DNA of 5,944 nt from Acidimicrobiales bacterium. GTDB taxonomy: Bacteria > Actinomycetota > Acidimicrobiia > Acidimicrobiales > Poriferisodalaceae. The position numbers were made by a program, and so were the translations under genes. The stretch covers positions 1-5,944 of the forward strand of contig JASMKJ010000331.1 in assembly GCA_030749275.1 (NCBI GenBank), written 5' to 3'. Each line of letters begins with the position of its first letter. The first letter of the stretch is position 1. The notes under the pieces are model-generated. The model saw nothing but the letters and a program-made list of their open reading frames with translations. It had not been told where the DNA came from and did not search any database. This document shows positions 5,638-5,944 of this stretch, one piece after another.

Positions 5638-5944
5638 CAGCGGTCCTTTAGACCAAACTTTTGTTTCAACACTTGTTGGAATCCCCCAGACCCCGAGGTC
5701 ACAAGCCTGGCGATTACGTCTGAGCGGGTAGCGATTAGCGAATCCCCATTTTGAAGCGCTGCGACGCTACGACCATCCACAGAAAGGTTGGCTTCTCTCT
5801 CCCCCAAGACCGAGATTCGAATCTCCGTGTCGGGACGCAGCACTAGGGAACGATCAAACAGCATGTGTGGCGCTACAGGGGTTAGTTGGAGCGACCAATG
5901 GGTTGGGGCGACAATGGAACCGCGGGCCGAGAGGTTATAGGCAG
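5637..5944 (-). CDS. nadK: NAD kinase, C-terminal fragment (start lies beyond the window)
   Basis: NAD kinase phosphorylates NAD to NADP in the cytoplasm. Only the last 101 codons plus two bases are present. The reading frame stays open to the end of the window, so the ATG at 5862-5864 is internal and not the start. The fragment shows the family C-terminal domain: AYNLSARGSIVAP at its beginning, corresponding to the TAYxxSAGGPIVxP substrate-binding block, then LQLTPVAPHMLFDRSLVL, matching the conserved LTPIxPHxLxxRPLVL segment. A VDGR pattern and a KQKFGLKDR tail follow. The catalytic GGDG loop lies outside the window. A notable change is ARGS in place of the usual AGGP. The gene ends in TGATG, sharing one base with recN, and its last codons contain the recN ribosome binding site. 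Confidence 0.93.
   Translation of the reverse strand, partial: AYNLSARGSIVAPTHWSLQLTPVAPHMLFDRSLVLRPDTEIRISVLGEREANLSVDGRSVAALQNGDSLIATRSDVIARLVTSGSGGFQQVLKQKFGLKDR

Noticed and set aside
5408..5731. 107-residue plus-strand frame across the recN/nadK junction
   Set aside because: It lies opposite two well-supported genes, has no recognisable domain and no evident ribosome binding site; it is a by-product of the codon pattern on the other strand.
5637..5864. Stand-alone 75-residue protein starting at the ATG at 5862-5864
   Set aside because: The same frame is open to the end of the window and its upstream residues match NAD kinase, so the ATG is an internal Met.

Overview
The window is one strand of housekeeping genes. 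All seven genes are read from the minus strand, so the order of transcription runs from position 5944 down to 1: nadK (3' end only), recN, a steA-like gene, a steB/mctB-like gene, a family-2 glycosyltransferase (GT2), a MraY/WecA-like membrane sugar-phosphate transferase (GPT), then a 116-base gap and the first 43 codons of pyrG. The order nadK-recN-steA-steB-pyrG is an actinobacterial signature; Mycobacterium has the same series from ppnK through recN, Rv1697 and Rv1698 (mctB) to pyrG. The base composition looks close to half G+C, well below streptomycetes or mycobacteria. A moderate-GC actinobacterium is therefore likely, possibly an uncultured or marine Acidimicrobiia-type lineage; that lineage guess is inference only.

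Layout. Positions 5637-5944 hold the C-terminal end of NAD kinase. Positions 4042-5637 hold the DNA-repair ATPase RecN with its complete ATPase motifs. Positions 2894-4045 hold SteA, a thiamine-pyrophosphokinase-like protein with one C-terminal membrane helix. Positions 1820-2887 hold SteB/MctB, a membrane-anchored protein with a long coiled coil. Positions 1104-1823 hold the GT2. Positions 247-1107 hold the GPT, whose start is moved here from the longest ATG to an internal GTG. Positions 131-246 are non-coding and contain a few small inverted repeats. Positions 1-130 begin CTP synthase.

The first six genes are packed end to end: TGATG, GTGA, a 6-base gap, GTGA and GTGA junctions. They look like one translationally coupled operon. 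Functionally it joins NADP supply and DNA-break repair to a pair of division/cell-separation proteins (SteA/SteB) and to two enzymes of the kind that build lipid-linked glycans. pyrG follows after the only real gap and may have its own promoter.

There is no mobile element, CRISPR array, RNA gene or phage-like region here, and I do not see a clear undescribed system. The part most worth attention is the GT2 + GPT pair between steB and pyrG, which is absent from the mycobacterial version of this locus and suggests a dedicated polyprenyl-linked sugar product made alongside the SteAB cell-separation proteins.
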